A program made the position numbers and the translations under genes. Positions 17,162 through 24,912 of a stretch of 64,000 nucleotides of DNA are shown here, piece after piece (the stretch's first letter is position 1; every line of letters begins with the position of its first letter). Location of the stretch: the NCBI RefSeq assembly GCF_008634025.1, contig NZ_PDCM01000002.1, positions 1,984,001 to 2,048,000 of the forward strand. Reading direction: 5' to 3'. A model generated the notes under the pieces. It searched no databases, was not told where the DNA came from, and saw only the letters and a program-made list of their open reading frames with translations. The stretch is from Streptomyces albofaciens JCM 4342. GTDB taxonomy: Bacteria > Actinomycetota > Actinomycetes > Streptomycetales > Streptomycetaceae.

Positions 17162-17178
17162 GACAACGTACGGTTGTC
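17162..17178. promoter_or_regulatory. Inverted repeat overlapping the lysE-like promoter
   Basis: GACAAC-GTACG-GTTGTC is a perfect dyad with 6-bp arms. It contains TACGGT (17169-17174), a fair -10 box 8 bp before the GTG start of the exporter, so the gene is probably leaderless and a repressor bound here would block it. Confidence 0.45.
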
Positions 17179-17182
17179 TCCC

Positions 17183-17839
17183 GTGTTCTCCTCTCTCATA
17201 GGTTTCACCGCGGTGGCCGTCCTGCTGACCGTCTCGCCGGGTCCGGACTTCGCCGTGGTGCTGCGGACCGCCCTCGGCTCGGGCCGGCGGGCCGCGCTGT
17301 GTTCGGCGCTGGGCATCGCCGCGGGCTGTGTTGTCTGGGGACTGGCCGGCGCGATCGGCCTGACCGCCATGCTGTCCGCGTCGCGGACGGCGTACGACGC
17401 GCTGCGGATCGCCGGGGCGCTGTATCTGATGTGGCTGGGCTTCCAGGCACTGCGCAGCGCGCGCCGCCGCTCGCCGGAGGCCGCACGGGCGGAGAGCACC
17501 GGCCCGGCATCCGGCGTCCCCGACGCCGGCCGGCAGTCGCCGCTGCGGTCGTTCCGCACCGGCCTGCTGACGAATGTCCTGAACCCGAAGGTCGGGGTCG
17601 TGTACATGTCGCTGCTGCCGCAGTTCATCCCGCACGGCGCGCCGGTCGTGGCCACGACGCTGCTGCTGGTCGCCGTCCACGTCACGCTGGGCTTCCTCTG
17701 GCTCGGCGGCATCGCCCTGGCGGTGCACCGGGCCCGCGCCCTCTTCCAGCGCCCCCGCGTCCGCCGCCGCCTGGACCAGGCCACCGGCGGGGTCCTGCTC
17801 GCGCTGGGTGCGGCGGTCGGGGTCGAGACGGCCCGCTGA
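17183..17839 (+). CDS. LysE/RhtB-family exporter
   Basis: A 218-residue membrane protein with about six helices. The signature TVSPGPDFAVVLRTALGSGRR follows the first helix, and NVLNPKVGVVYMSLLPQFI precedes the C-terminal helices. The family exports amino acids or their analogues; the substrate here is unknown. The frame is open upstream, but GTG 17183 (MFSSLIGFTAVAVLL) is preferred because the family starts there and a -10 box lies just upstream. It is divergent from the NERD gene. Confidence 0.88.
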   Translation: MFSSLIGFTAVAVLLTVSPGPDFAVVLRTALGSGRRAALCSALGIAAGCVVWGLAGAIGLTAMLSASRTAYDALRIAGALYLMWLGFQALRSARRRSPEAARAESTGPASGVPDAGRQSPLRSFRTGLLTNVLNPKVGVVYMSLLPQFIPHGAPVVATTLLLVAVHVTLGFLWLGGIALAVHRARALFQRPRVRRRLDQATGGVLLALGAAVGVETAR

Positions 17840-17862
17840 GCGGTACGGGAAACGGGGCCGGG

Positions 17863-17984
17863 CGCCCGCGTGCGGGGGCGGGTGTCCGTGTGCGGGGGCG
17901 GGTGTCCGCGTGCGGAGCGGGTGTCCGCGTGCGGGTCCGGGCGTCCGTGTGCGGGGGCGGGTGTCCGCGCTGTACGGGGCCGGG
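17863..17984. repeat. 20-bp minisatellite after the LysE-family gene
   Basis: Five clear units (17863, 17883, 17903, 17922, 17942) and one decayed unit (17962) of TGTCCGYGTGCGGGGGCGGG begin 23 bp after the exporter stop. One unit is a base short, so the array cannot stay in a single reading frame. The remaining spacer to the DUF692 gene holds a GGAGGGGG ribosome site and no clear promoter. Confidence 0.85.
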
Positions 17985-18137
17985 CGTTCGCGTATGGAGA
18001 TCGGCGTCCGCACTCGGTGGCACGCGCCGTCGCAAGCTCAAATCATCCTCTGAACCCGTCTGCTCCGGGGTTGGTTCCGGACCGGCGGGGCGATGACTAC
18101 CCAACACCACGGGGGTGCACGAATGGGAGGGGGAACC

Positions 18138-19580
18138 ATGGAACATCTCGGTACGGGCATCGGCTGGCGGCCCGAGATCGCCGACGGGGTGGCGGAGCTG
18201 CCCGGCGTGGACTGGGTGGAGGTCGTCGCCGAGAACATCTGTCCCGGTCATCTCCCGCCCGCCTTGCGGGCGCTGCGCGAGCGGGGCACGACGGTCGTGC
18301 CGCACGGCGTCTCGCTCGGGCTCGGCGGCGCCGAACGCCCGGACCCGGCCCGGCTGGCCGCGCTCGCGGAACGCGCCGAGGCGCTGGGCGCGCCGCTGGT
18401 CACCGAGCACATCGCGTTCGTACGGGCCGGGGGCCCGCTGACCGCCTCCCCCGCGATGGAGGCGGGGCACCTGCTGCCCGTGCCCCGGACCCGCGACGCG
18501 CTGGACGTGCTCTGCGAGAACATCCGCATCGCGCAGGACGCGCTGCCCGTGCCGCTCGCCGTGGAGAACATCGCGGCGCTGATCGCCTGGCCCGACGAGG
18601 AGATGACCGAGGGCCGGTTCCTCGCCGAACTGGTCGAGCGCACCGGTGTACGGCTGCTCATCGATGTCGCCAACCTCCACACCAATCAGGTGAACCGGAA
18701 CGAGGACCCGGCCACGGCACTGGACGAGCTGCCGGTCGAGGCCATCGCGTATGTGCACGTGGCGGGCGGCATCGAACGGGACGGCGTCTGGCACGACACC
18801 CACGCCCACCCGGTGACCCGCCCCGTCCTGGACGTACTGGCCGAACTCTGCGCCCGCACCACCCCTCCCGGCGTCCTCCTGGAGCGCGACGAGAACTTCC
18901 CGGCGACCGGCGAACTCGCCGCGGAGCTGGACATGATCCGCGCGGTGGTGCGGGAGGCCCCGGCGGTTCCGGTACGCCGGGGGTCCGGGCCCGCACCGGA
19001 GCCCGTGAGGGAAGGCGACCCGGCCACCGCCCCGGCCACGGCCACCGGCCAGGCCTCAGCCGCTGCCCCGGCCACGGCCACGGCCATCGGCCAGAACACA
19101 GCCGCCGCCCCGCCCCTGGCCACAGCCGACGCCCTGGCCACGGCCACCGCCCCGGCCACGGCCACCGCGCCCGCCCGGCAGCGCCTGGCCGTCGCGCAGG
19201 CCGCGCTGCTCTCCGCGCTGGTGGCCGGGACACCGGCGCCGGAGGGCTTCGACCGGCGGCGGCTGCTCGTGCAGAGCCGGGCCCTGGCCGACAAGCGGGC
19301 CTCCGTGGTCGCCAAGGTCGCGCCCGAGCTGCCGGGCATCCTCGGCGCGGACTACCGGCCCGGCTTCCTCGGTTACGCGCGCCACCGGCCCATGAAGGGC
19401 GGCTACCGCCAGGACGCCATGGACTTCGCCGTCCACCTGCTGGCAGACAACCGGCCCACCGACCCGGACGCGCGCCAACAGCTGACGCAGTGGTGGCGGG
19501 ACCGCTCCGGGCCGAAACCACCGGGCAGGCCCGCGAACCGGCTCGTCCGCGCCGCACGGCTCGCCCTGGGCCGGAGGTGA
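18138..19580 (+). CDS. DUF692 (MNIO) oxidase with fused C-terminal domain
   Basis: A 480-residue protein. Residues 1-275 form a DUF692 TIM barrel, the multinuclear non-heme iron oxidase family that includes MbnB, TglH and BufB. The conserved metal-ligand segments are all there: PHGVSLGLG (H56), TEHIAF (E90, H91), VENIAAL (E143, N144), IDVANLHTN (D176, N179), YVHVAGG (H207), DTHAH (D220, H222) and LLERDEN (E249). An Ala/Thr/Pro-rich linker (about 285-350) joins a helical C-terminal domain (350-470) seen in SCO6045-like proteins. The ATG at 18138 has AGGGGG upstream. Its last codons contain the ribosome site of the next gene, so the two are translationally linked. Confidence 0.9.
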   Translation: MEHLGTGIGWRPEIADGVAELPGVDWVEVVAENICPGHLPPALRALRERGTTVVPHGVSLGLGGAERPDPARLAALAERAEALGAPLVTEHIAFVRAGGPLTASPAMEAGHLLPVPRTRDALDVLCENIRIAQDALPVPLAVENIAALIAWPDEEMTEGRFLAELVERTGVRLLIDVANLHTNQVNRNEDPATALDELPVEAIAYVHVAGGIERDGVWHDTHAHPVTRPVLDVLAELCARTTPPGVLLERDENFPATGELAAELDMIRAVVREAPAVPVRRGSGPAPEPVREGDPATAPATATGQASAAAPATATAIGQNTAAAPPLATADALATATAPATATAPARQRLAVAQAALLSALVAGTPAPEGFDRRRLLVQSRALADKRASVVAKVAPELPGILGADYRPGFLGYARHRPMKGGYRQDAMDFAVHLLADNRPTDPDARQQLTQWWRDRSGPKPPGRPANRLVRAARLALGRR

Positions 19581-19585
19581 TCAAC

Positions 19586-20635
19586 ATGCTCGCGCTCCTC
19601 GTGACCCTGGTGATCGCCGCCTCCTCGCTGCTGCTCGTCGTCCGTACCGTCCGCGTCGTCCGTGCGACCCCCCGGCCCAAGCGCCGCAAGACCACACACG
19701 AACTCTGGGAGATCGCCTTCCTCGCCGGCGGCCCCGCCCGGGTCGCGGACGCCGCGATAGCCGGTATGCACCAGGACGGCCGGCTCGCCGTGGGCGGGCC
19801 CGGTGTGGTGTCCGTGCGGCAGGCGGTGGCGTACGACCCGGTCGAGACGGCCGTGCTGGACTCGCTGGCGCGGACTCCGGACGGCGCGCTGGCCACCCTG
19901 CGCCGCCACGTCATGCGGGCCCCCGCCGTCCAGGCCATCGGCGACCGGCTGGCGAAGCGCGGTCTGATGCGGCACCCGCGCACCGGGCGCCCCTGGCGGC
20001 TGTACGCCGCCTGGCAGACCGGGATCTGCATCGCGGGCTTCCTGCTCGTCCTCCTCTTCACCTTGACGGGCGCCCTCATCGGCGCGAACGGAGAGACCCC
20101 CTTCGTCATCCGGGTCCTGCCCGCGGCTCTCCTCGGCACCGTGGCCGGCGCGGTGTGCCGGAAGGTCCTGGGGCGGCGGGTGACGCAGGCCGGTGTCTCG
20201 GCGGTACGCACGTTCCGTACGGCGCACAAGGCGGAGCTGGTGAGCGACGCGACCCAGTCCGCCGCGCTGCTCGTGGCGCTCGGCGGCACCGCGCTGCTCG
20301 TGGACGAGGTGCTGCGCGACCATCTCACCGAGGCGCAGCACTCGATGGCGGGTGCGTCGGCGGCGCCGTACTCCGGGTCCTCGTCCACCACGTCGACCGG
20401 CTCTTCGACCGGCTCGTCGACCGCGAGCTGCGGCTGGAACGTGCCGGACGACAGCTCGGACACGGCCTGGTGCGGGTCGTCGTGCGGCGGCGGGTCGGGG
20501 TCGGGGTGCGGCAGTTCGTCGTGCGGCGGTGGCGGGTCGTCGTGCGGTGGCGGGTCGTCGTGCGGCAGCTCCGGGTCCAGCTGCGGCAGCAGTTCCTCTT
20601 CCTGCGGCGGCGGTGGCGGCTGCGGGGGCAGCTGA
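19586..20635 (+). CDS. TIGR04222-type membrane protein with Ser/Gly/Cys tail
   Basis: 349 residues. One N-terminal transmembrane helix (2-19) is followed by a basic stretch and a soluble winged-helix-like TIGR04222 domain (about 35-130). A hairpin of two membrane helices follows (about 148-165 and 172-190), then a helical segment to 250. The last 100 residues are nearly all Ser, Gly and Cys. The final 70 carry ten cysteines (282, 296, 300, 308, 313, 320, 326, 333, 340, 346), every one followed by Gly. GGAGGTGATC sits before the ATG, 5 bp after the DUF692 stop. I infer that the tail is the substrate of the adjacent DUF692 enzyme. Confidence 0.85.
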   Translation: MLALLVTLVIAASSLLLVVRTVRVVRATPRPKRRKTTHELWEIAFLAGGPARVADAAIAGMHQDGRLAVGGPGVVSVRQAVAYDPVETAVLDSLARTPDGALATLRRHVMRAPAVQAIGDRLAKRGLMRHPRTGRPWRLYAAWQTGICIAGFLLVLLFTLTGALIGANGETPFVIRVLPAALLGTVAGAVCRKVLGRRVTQAGVSAVRTFRTAHKAELVSDATQSAALLVALGGTALLVDEVLRDHLTEAQHSMAGASAAPYSGSSSTTSTGSSTGSSTASCGWNVPDDSSDTAWCGSSCGGGSGSGCGSSSCGGGGSSCGGGSSCGSSGSSCGSSSSSCGGGGGCGGS

Positions 20636-20636
20636 T

Positions 20637-20726
20637 CCCCCACGGCGCCTGCGGCCCCCACAGCGCCCCAGGCCCCAACAGCGCCCCAGGTCCCCACGGC
20701 GCCCCAGGCCCCCACGACACCCGCGG
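20637..20726. repeat. Five 18-bp tandem repeats directly after the stop codon
   Basis: Five consecutive 18-bp units of the type CCCCCACAGCGCCCCAGG start one base after the TGA of the Cys-tail gene. They resemble none of the other arrays in the window. Confidence 0.85.
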
Positions 20727-20812
20727 CCCCCGAGCAACCGGTCAACGTACCAACGGCGGGCGGCCGTTGGCGGGGCTTCCCCGAACGGGCGACGAGGCCG
20801 ACACAGGGCGCA

Positions 20813-20837
20813 CTAGCGTGCGGTGCCGCATCAGGAG
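20813..20837 (+). promoter_or_regulatory. Candidate -10 box and ribosome site for the DUF4142 gene
   Basis: TAGCGT at about 20814-20819 fits a Streptomyces -10 box, and an AGGAGG ribosome site stands just before the ATG at 20843. This suggests the DUF4142 gene has its own promoter as well as possible read-through from the DUF692 pair. Confidence 0.4.
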
Positions 20838-20842
20838 GCACC

Positions 20843-21796
20843 ATGCGATCCGTAACCGGCACCGGCCTCGTCGTCACCGCGCTCGCCGCGACCCTGGCCG
20901 CGCTGCTCTTCCCGATCTGGTCGTTCGCCGGCAGACCGGGTCCGGACGGGGGCGTCGACACCCAGACCGTCGCGACCTCGTTCGGCCCGCTGTCCGCGCT
21001 CGACCGTGACTTCGTCAACCGCGTACGCCTGGCGGGCCTGTGGGAGCTGCCCGCGGGCCAGCAGGCCCAGGAGCGCGGGACCGTGCAGTCCGTACGGGAG
21101 GCGGGCACCCATCTCGTCGAGGGGCACGCCTCGCTCGACCGGCACGTACGCGAGGTGGCGGCGCAGCTCGGTCTCGCGCTGCCCGACCGGCCCAACGCCC
21201 AGCAGCAGCAGTGGCTGGCCGAGCTGAGCGCCGCGCGCGGGGCGGCGTACGACCGGAAGTTCGCGAACATCCTGCGGCTCGCGCACGGCAAGGTCTTCAC
21301 CCTCGTCGCGCAGGTGCGCGCCACCACCCGCAACGCGCTCGTGCGCGGTCTGGCCGACGACGCCAACCGCACCGTCCTGGACCACATTTCCGTCCTGGAG
21401 CGGACCGGGTTCGTCGACTTCGACGCGATCGCCGAGGACGCGGCCACCTCCTCCCCGCCGCCCAGCCCCTCGGCCCCGCCGCCGTCCCTGGACGCGCCGG
21501 CCGCGTCACCGTCGCCCGTCACCCCGTCAGCGACGTATCCCCTGCCTCCGCCCGCGACGCCACCCGCCACCGCCACCGGGAGCCCGGAATCCGGCCGCTC
21601 CCCGGCGGCCGGTGTCAACACCCCCGAGAAGACGGGAAGAAGTGACCGCCCATGTCCGACCCACGGCACTCCGCGAGCCCACAACCTCCGCCAAGCCCCC
21701 GCCCCTCGCCACCTCCCCGGCCCTCGCCACCCGTCCCGAAACCCCCGCAGTCCCCTCGCCACCGGCGCCGGCTCGGCGCCCGGCACCTCGTGCTGA
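20843..21796 (+). CDS. DUF4142 exported protein
   Basis: A 317-residue protein with an N-terminal hydrophobic signal or anchor (residues 7-28). A DUF4142 helical bundle (about 45-190) resembles a ferritin-like fold: LSALDRDFVNRVRLAGLWE, GHASLDRHVREVAAQLG and YDRKFANILRLAHGK. A Pro/Ser/Thr-rich region follows. The reading frame runs 145 bp into the next gene. Its last 50 residues (after GVNTPEKTGR) have an out-of-frame look and rare AGA/AGT codons. A shift of frame in the low-complexity region would instead reach a TGA at 21643-21645, 7 bp before the next ATG. This is either a true overlap or a frameshift or sequencing error. Confidence 0.8.
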   Translation: MRSVTGTGLVVTALAATLAALLFPIWSFAGRPGPDGGVDTQTVATSFGPLSALDRDFVNRVRLAGLWELPAGQQAQERGTVQSVREAGTHLVEGHASLDRHVREVAAQLGLALPDRPNAQQQQWLAELSAARGAAYDRKFANILRLAHGKVFTLVAQVRATTRNALVRGLADDANRTVLDHISVLERTGFVDFDAIAEDAATSSPPPSPSAPPPSLDAPAASPSPVTPSATYPLPPPATPPATATGSPESGRSPAAGVNTPEKTGRSDRPCPTHGTPRAHNLRQAPAPRHLPGPRHPSRNPRSPLATGAGSAPGTSC

Positions 21797-22959
21797 TCGC
21801 GGTGCTCGCCGTGCTCGGCTCGGCCGGCACCTTCGTCTCCGTCACCGGAATCGCCTCGGCCCACAACGCCACTCCCCCGTCCGGCTCCCCGCCCGTCGGT
21901 CCGTCACCTTCACCAACGTCACCCAGCGTGACACAGCCCACTGACAACGCCCCCGCGAACTCCTCCGCCGGGGCCTCCACCGATGCCTCGGACACCCCCG
22001 CCGACGCTCCCGACGGCCCCGCGGGCCCGACCGGCTCCGGCACCCCCGGCAGCTCCGCCGGACCGGGCCAAAGCGCCCCGGCCGCAGGGGACTTCGCCGA
22101 CATCCGTTCCGCAGGCCCCGGCCCCCGCCCCCCGCGCAACGGCCCCGGCGCGTCCACCGGAACCTTCACCAGCGACTGCGGCCGCAACGAGGAACGGCAC
22201 AACAACCCCGACAACTTCATCGTCACTCCCGGTGTCGCCAACGGCGCCCACCACCTGCACGACTACGTCGGCAACCGCTCCACGGACGCCTTCTCCACCG
22301 ACGACTCGCTGCGCGCGGCCGGCACCACCTGCGCCCGCGGCGACAAGTCGGCGTACTTCTGGCCCGTACTGCGCCGGCTCAGCGGCCGGGACGGGCCGAG
22401 CGGCGGCAACGGGCAGGACCCGGCGGACGGGAACACGGGACAGGTGCTGACGCCGGTCTCGGTGTCGCTGGCCTTCCGCGGCAGCCCGGCGGGCAAGGTC
22501 GCCGCCATGCCCGAGGGCCTGCGCGCCATCACCGGCGACGCCAAGGCGTTCACCAACGGCACCGCCAACGCGCGGGCGCAGTGGACCTGCACGGGCTTCG
22601 AGGACCGGCGGCTCACGGACAAGTACCCGCTGTGCCCCGGCGGCAGCCGGGCCGTACGGGTCCTGCACTTCCCCAGCTGCTGGGACGGCACGAACAAGGA
22701 CAGCGCCAACCACCGCACCCACCTGCTCTTCCCCGACCGCGCCACCGGCCGCTGCCCCGCCGGCACGAAGGCCGTGCCCCAGCTCCGGATGCGGCTGACC
22801 TACGCCGTCACGCCCCGGCCGCGCGCCTTCGCCCTCGACAGCTTCCCCGAGCAGCTGCGCAAGCCGGTGACCGACCACGCCGACTTCGCCAACTTCATGC
22901 CGCGCGACCTGATGGCGCGCGCGGTGGCGTGCATCAACTCCGGCCGCCGCTGCCGGTGA
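21652..22959 (+). CDS. DUF1996 secreted/anchored protein
   Basis: A 435-residue protein. A basic, Pro-rich cytoplasmic head (1-44) is followed by a transmembrane or signal segment (about 45-68, LVLIAVLAVLGSAG) and a Ser/Pro/Gly-rich linker. The DUF1996 domain starts near residue 180, with NPDNFIVTPGVANGAHHLHDYVGN and HFPSCWDGTNKDSANHRTHL (each shown in part). Fungal and bacterial members are extracellular; biochemical function is unknown. The ATG has a GGAAGAAG ribosome site but lies 145 bp inside the upstream DUF4142 frame. A strong terminator follows. Confidence 0.86.
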   Translation: MSDPRHSASPQPPPSPRPSPPPRPSPPVPKPPQSPRHRRRLGARHLVLIAVLAVLGSAGTFVSVTGIASAHNATPPSGSPPVGPSPSPTSPSVTQPTDNAPANSSAGASTDASDTPADAPDGPAGPTGSGTPGSSAGPGQSAPAAGDFADIRSAGPGPRPPRNGPGASTGTFTSDCGRNEERHNNPDNFIVTPGVANGAHHLHDYVGNRSTDAFSTDDSLRAAGTTCARGDKSAYFWPVLRRLSGRDGPSGGNGQDPADGNTGQVLTPVSVSLAFRGSPAGKVAAMPEGLRAITGDAKAFTNGTANARAQWTCTGFEDRRLTDKYPLCPGGSRAVRVLHFPSCWDGTNKDSANHRTHLLFPDRATGRCPAGTKAVPQLRMRLTYAVTPRPRAFALDSFPEQLRKPVTDHADFANFMPRDLMARAVACINSGRRCR

Positions 22960-23029
22960 GGAACACGCCGGTGAGGAACACGGGACCGTACGCACGCAAG
23001 GCTGTACGAGCCGAACGGCCGTGACCCCC

Positions 23030-23084
23030 GCACCGCGCTCCACTCGTTGGGGGCATAGCTCCCGACACCGGAGCGCGGTGCTTT
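23030..23084 (+). terminator. Terminator after the DUF1996 gene
   Basis: A perfect 12-bp stem (GCACCGCGCTCC at 23030-23041 with 23070-23081) with a 28-nt loop is followed by TTT, 70 bp after the DUF1996 stop. Confidence 0.6.
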
Positions 23085-23166
23085 ACAACCTCAACCCTCG
23101 CCCCAACTATCCCTTTTGTATGCGCACCGGGCGTCTTCGTGGCGCCTTCATACGAAGGGACGGCTT

Positions 23167-24816
23167 GTGAAAGCAGTAGCGCTCTACGGCACCCTCGGGT
23201 CGCTGGTCCTGTCCGCCCTTGTCGCCGTCCCGGCCGGCGGGACCACCCGGTCCGCGGCGGCCCCGGCCGGGACCCCGGCCCCCGCGCCGCCCCGGATCGC
23301 CTTCGGCCGTTGCGCACCCGAGGAGCACCTGCCGGCGGGTGTGGAGTGCGGCCGGCTCGCCGTCCCGCTGGACTACGCCCGCCCCAAGGGCGAGAAGATC
23401 ACCCTCACCGTGAGCCGGGTCCGCGCCACCGGCTCCCCCAAGGAGCGCCAGGGCGCGCTCGTCTTCAACCCGGGCGGCCCCGGGGCGTCCAGCATGAACT
23501 TCCCGCTGTACGGGCAGCTGGACCGGTGGCGCAGGACGGCGCGGGCCTACGACCTCGTCGGGTACGCGCCGCGCGGTGTCGGGCGCTCGGCGCCGCTGTC
23601 CTGCCAGGACCCGGCGGAGTTCGCCAAGATCCCGAGCCGGAGCCCGAAGCTGCCTCCGGAGGCGTTCAAGCGGAAGAAGTCCGCCGAGGCCAAGGCGTAC
23701 GCGCAGGGCTGCGCGCGCAAGGCGGGCCCGGCGCTGCGCCACTTCACGTCCGCCAACAACGCCCGTGACCTGGACATGCTGCGCGCCGGTCTCGGCGAGC
23801 GGAAACTCACCTTCATGGGCGCCTCCTACGGCACCTACTTCGGGGCCGTGTACGCGACGCTCTTCCCCGGCCACGTCCGCCGGATGGTCTTCGACAGCGT
23901 CGTCAACCCCGACCCCCGGCAGGTCTGGTACCGCAACAACCTCGAACAGAATATCGGCTTCGAGCGCCGCTGGCAGGACTGGGCCCGCTGGGTGGCCAAG
24001 CACCACAAGGTCTACCACCTGGGTACGACACCGCGGGCGGTGCTGCGGACGTACGACACCGTGCGGACGCGGCTGGACCGCAAGCCCCTGGGCGGAAAGG
24101 TCGGTTCGGCCCAGCTCCAGGCGGCGTTCCTCAAGACGGGCTACAACGACGCGTACTGGCCGGTGCGCGCGGCGGCGCTCGCCGCGTACGTCAAGGGCGA
24201 CCCCAAACCGCTGCTCAAGCAGGCCACACCGCTGCCGGACGGCGCGAAGGCGGACGAGAACAGCAACGCGGTCTACACGGCCGTGGAGTGCAACGACGGA
24301 CTGTGGCCGCGTGACCTGCGGGTCTGGGACCGGGACAACACCGCGAGCGCACGGGTGGCACCCTTCGAGACCTGGGACAACGCCTGGATGAACCTGCCGT
24401 GCGCCTTCTGGCCCCGCTTCTCCCCCAGGGGCGCCGCCGCCGTACAGGACCCGATGGGCTACGCGGCGGACGTGGGCGAAGCGGCCCGGCCGCCGGTCGG
24501 AGCGCCGCACCGCCCGGTGGACGTGCGGACGGCGCCGGGCGCGCTGCCGCCGGTGCTGCTGCTGTCGGCCGAGCGGGACGCCGCGACACCGCACACCGGC
24601 GCGGTCGAGCTGCGGCGCCGGCTGCCCGGCTCGGCGCTGGTGACGGAGCGCGGCGCGGGTACGCACGGCGTCTCGTTCGGCACGAACACCTGCGCCAACC
24701 AGTATGTGGACCGGTATCTGCTGACCGGGCAAGTCCCTGCGCGGGACACGTACTGCGGGCCGCGCGCGGAGCCCAAGCCGGTGCTGCCGACGGCCGGGAA
24801 GCGCGGGAGCAAGTAG
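23167..24816 (+). CDS. Secreted tripeptidyl-aminopeptidase-like serine hydrolase (S33)
   Basis: 549 residues from a GTG with an AAGGGA ribosome site. A Sec signal peptide (about 1-30) indicates export. The alpha/beta-hydrolase fold has the oxyanion segment NPGGPGASS, the nucleophile S220 in GASYGTY, an acid in SAERDAATP and the catalytic His in AGTHGVS. The C-terminal TAP-like domain and overall length match the Streptomyces Tap/SlpD/SlpE proteases (MEROPS S33), which clip tripeptides from secreted proteins and peptides. It converges on hemQ with a shared terminator. Confidence 0.88.
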   Translation: MKAVALYGTLGSLVLSALVAVPAGGTTRSAAAPAGTPAPAPPRIAFGRCAPEEHLPAGVECGRLAVPLDYARPKGEKITLTVSRVRATGSPKERQGALVFNPGGPGASSMNFPLYGQLDRWRRTARAYDLVGYAPRGVGRSAPLSCQDPAEFAKIPSRSPKLPPEAFKRKKSAEAKAYAQGCARKAGPALRHFTSANNARDLDMLRAGLGERKLTFMGASYGTYFGAVYATLFPGHVRRMVFDSVVNPDPRQVWYRNNLEQNIGFERRWQDWARWVAKHHKVYHLGTTPRAVLRTYDTVRTRLDRKPLGGKVGSAQLQAAFLKTGYNDAYWPVRAAALAAYVKGDPKPLLKQATPLPDGAKADENSNAVYTAVECNDGLWPRDLRVWDRDNTASARVAPFETWDNAWMNLPCAFWPRFSPRGAAAVQDPMGYAADVGEAARPPVGAPHRPVDVRTAPGALPPVLLLSAERDAATPHTGAVELRRRLPGSALVTERGAGTHGVSFGTNTCANQYVDRYLLTGQVPARDTYCGPRAEPKPVLPTAGKRGSK

Positions 24817-24838
24817 GGCGGCGAACCGCTCGGTGACC

Positions 24839-24867
24839 GACAGGCCGGGTGGTACACCCGGCCTGTC
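24839..24867. terminator. Bidirectional terminator between the peptidase and hemQ
   Basis: A near-perfect hairpin (GACAGGCCGGGT at 24839-24850 paired with 24856-24867) with a 5-nt loop stands between convergent genes. Confidence 0.7.
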
Positions 24868-24912
24868 ACGCTGTCCGGGTCCGGGCCGGACGGCCGGCCC
24901 GGACCCGTCGGC

